Below are positions 5,351 to 6,037 of a DNA stretch of 6,037 bases, piece after piece (the first letter of the stretch is position 1; each line of letters begins with the position of its first letter). Made by a program: the position numbers and the translations under genes. The DNA lies in assembly GCA_013696535.1 (NCBI GenBank), contig JACCYI010000150.1, positions 1-6,037 of the forward strand, written 5' to 3'. The stretch is from Solirubrobacterales bacterium (GTDB taxonomy: Bacteria; Actinomycetota; Thermoleophilia; Solirubrobacterales; Solirubrobacteraceae). The notes under the pieces are model-generated. The model saw nothing but the letters and a program-made list of their open reading frames with translations, had not been told where the DNA came from and did no database searches.

Positions 5351-6037
5351 GCCGGGCCGATCTCCCGGGCCACGATCTGACCGCTGAGCATCACGAGCGG
5401 AAGACCTCCGCCGGGATGGGTGGTGCCGCCGACACGCCACAGCCCGCTGGTGCCGCGCACAGCGTTGGGCGGGCGCTTGAGCGTGCCGAGCCGGCCGTGG
5501 GGCGCATCACCGTAGATCGCGCCCCCGGCAGCGCCAGTCTCGCGCTCGAGATCGGCGGGGCTGCGCTCCGCCCGTGCCCGGACGCGAGCCCCGACCTCGG
5601 CCCCGAGGCGCCCCAGGACGTGCTCGCCGTACGTGCTCCAGTCCAGATCGGTGCGCGCCGGCGCGTTGGCTAGCACGAACCAGTTCTCAGTGCCGGGCGG
5701 CGCCTCGGACGGATCTGTGACACAGGAGACGCTGGCGTAGAGCGTCGGATCGCGCACGGGTCGCCGGTGGCGGAAGACGTCGTCGAATTCGGCGTCGTAG
5801 TCGGCTGGAAAGGTGATGGTGTGGGGGGCGAGGCCGGGGGTCCGCCCCTCGAGTCCCAGCATCAGCGCAAAGCCCGAGAGCGAGCGCTCGCGCCCGGCGC
5901 GCGACCGCGGCGGCTCGACGTTGACGACCACGAGGTCGGCGCTGTGGGCGCCCGCCCGGGTCTGGACTCCGGTCGCCCGGCCGTCGCGGCGGATGTCGGA
6001 GGCAACGGGTTCGTCACACCGCAGCTCGCCGCCGAGG
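5347..6037 (-). CDS. CrtI/CrtD-family carotenoid desaturase or oxygenase (partial, 5' end off the right edge)
   Basis: Only the C-terminal 229 residues are inside the window; the N-terminal FAD-binding motif lies beyond 6037. The fragment begins GGELRCDEPVASDIRRDGRA and has LVVVNVEPP where relatives usually have a NADP-like stretch. It continues with a segment around ADYDAEFDDVF, then DPTLYASVSCVTDPSEAPPG, then ENWFVLANAP. It ends with GAIYGDAPHGRLGTLKRPPN and the family signature GGTTHPGGGLPLVMLSG about 10 residues before the end. These are hallmarks of CrtI-type enzymes (phytoene desaturase, 3,4-desaturase CrtD, C30 oxygenase CrtP/CrtNb). The ENWFVLANAP segment recalls CrtD-like 3,4-desaturases, but which reaction it performs cannot be settled without the N-terminal half. 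Its stop overlaps the hydrolase start (GTGA), so it heads an operon of at least three genes. The promoter is outside the window. Confidence 0.9.
   Translation of the reverse strand, partial: LGGELRCDEPVASDIRRDGRATGVQTRAGAHSADLVVVNVEPPRSRAGRERSLSGFALMLGLEGRTPGLAPHTITFPADYDAEFDDVFRHRRPVRDPTLYASVSCVTDPSEAPPGTENWFVLANAPARTDLDWSTYGEHVLGRLGAEVGARVRARAERSPADLERETGAAGGAIYGDAPHGRLGTLKRPPNAVRGTSGLWRVGGTTHPGGGLPLVMLSGQIVAREIGPA

Noticed and set aside
5351..5440. Longer hydrolase start at ATG 5440
   Set aside because: The added 30 residues are Arg-rich, lie within the desaturase gene and would bury the lipoprotein signal. The GTG at 5350 puts the lipobox cysteine at residue 16.

Overview
The window is very GC-rich with almost wall-to-wall coding sequence, GTG and TTG starts and 4-base gene overlaps. 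This suggests an actinomycetotal chromosome, possibly of the Thermoleophilia/Solirubrobacter kind. That placement is inferred from composition and gene content only; there is no rRNA or other marker here.

Left part (1-1666, minus strand): two acyl-CoA dehydrogenase genes in tandem, joined by an ATGA overlap. The upstream one is complete (402 aa). The downstream one runs off the left edge. Such pairs in actinobacteria often make a two-subunit enzyme that oxidises CoA thioesters of fatty acids or side chains.

Middle and right part (1743-6037): a carotenoid-tailoring region. It holds a family 2 glycosyltransferase resembling CrtQ (+), a PlsY-type membrane acyltransferase with an altered signature motif (-), and a CrtA-type (spheroidene monooxygenase) carotenoid oxygenase (+). 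A minus-strand operon follows: a CrtI/CrtD-family carotenoid desaturase or oxygenase (5' end off the right edge), then a lipoprotein alpha/beta hydrolase joined by a GTGA overlap, then 9 bases on, a DUF4188 monooxygenase-like protein. Taken together (inference), the region could desaturate and oxidise an acyclic carotenoid and then glycosylate and acylate it, giving a membrane-anchored glycosyl ester. The roles of the hydrolase and the DUF4188 protein are not known.

Layout: the dehydrogenase operon and the glycosyltransferase diverge from a 76-base region carrying two palindromic ACGCGCGT copies. The glycosyltransferase and PlsY genes converge with an 83-base overlap. PlsY and CrtA diverge with start codons directly back to back inside CACGTG. 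CrtA and DUF4188 converge across 37 bases. No gene-free stretch exceeds 80 bases. No complete tRNA, rRNA, CRISPR array, insertion sequence or transposase was seen.
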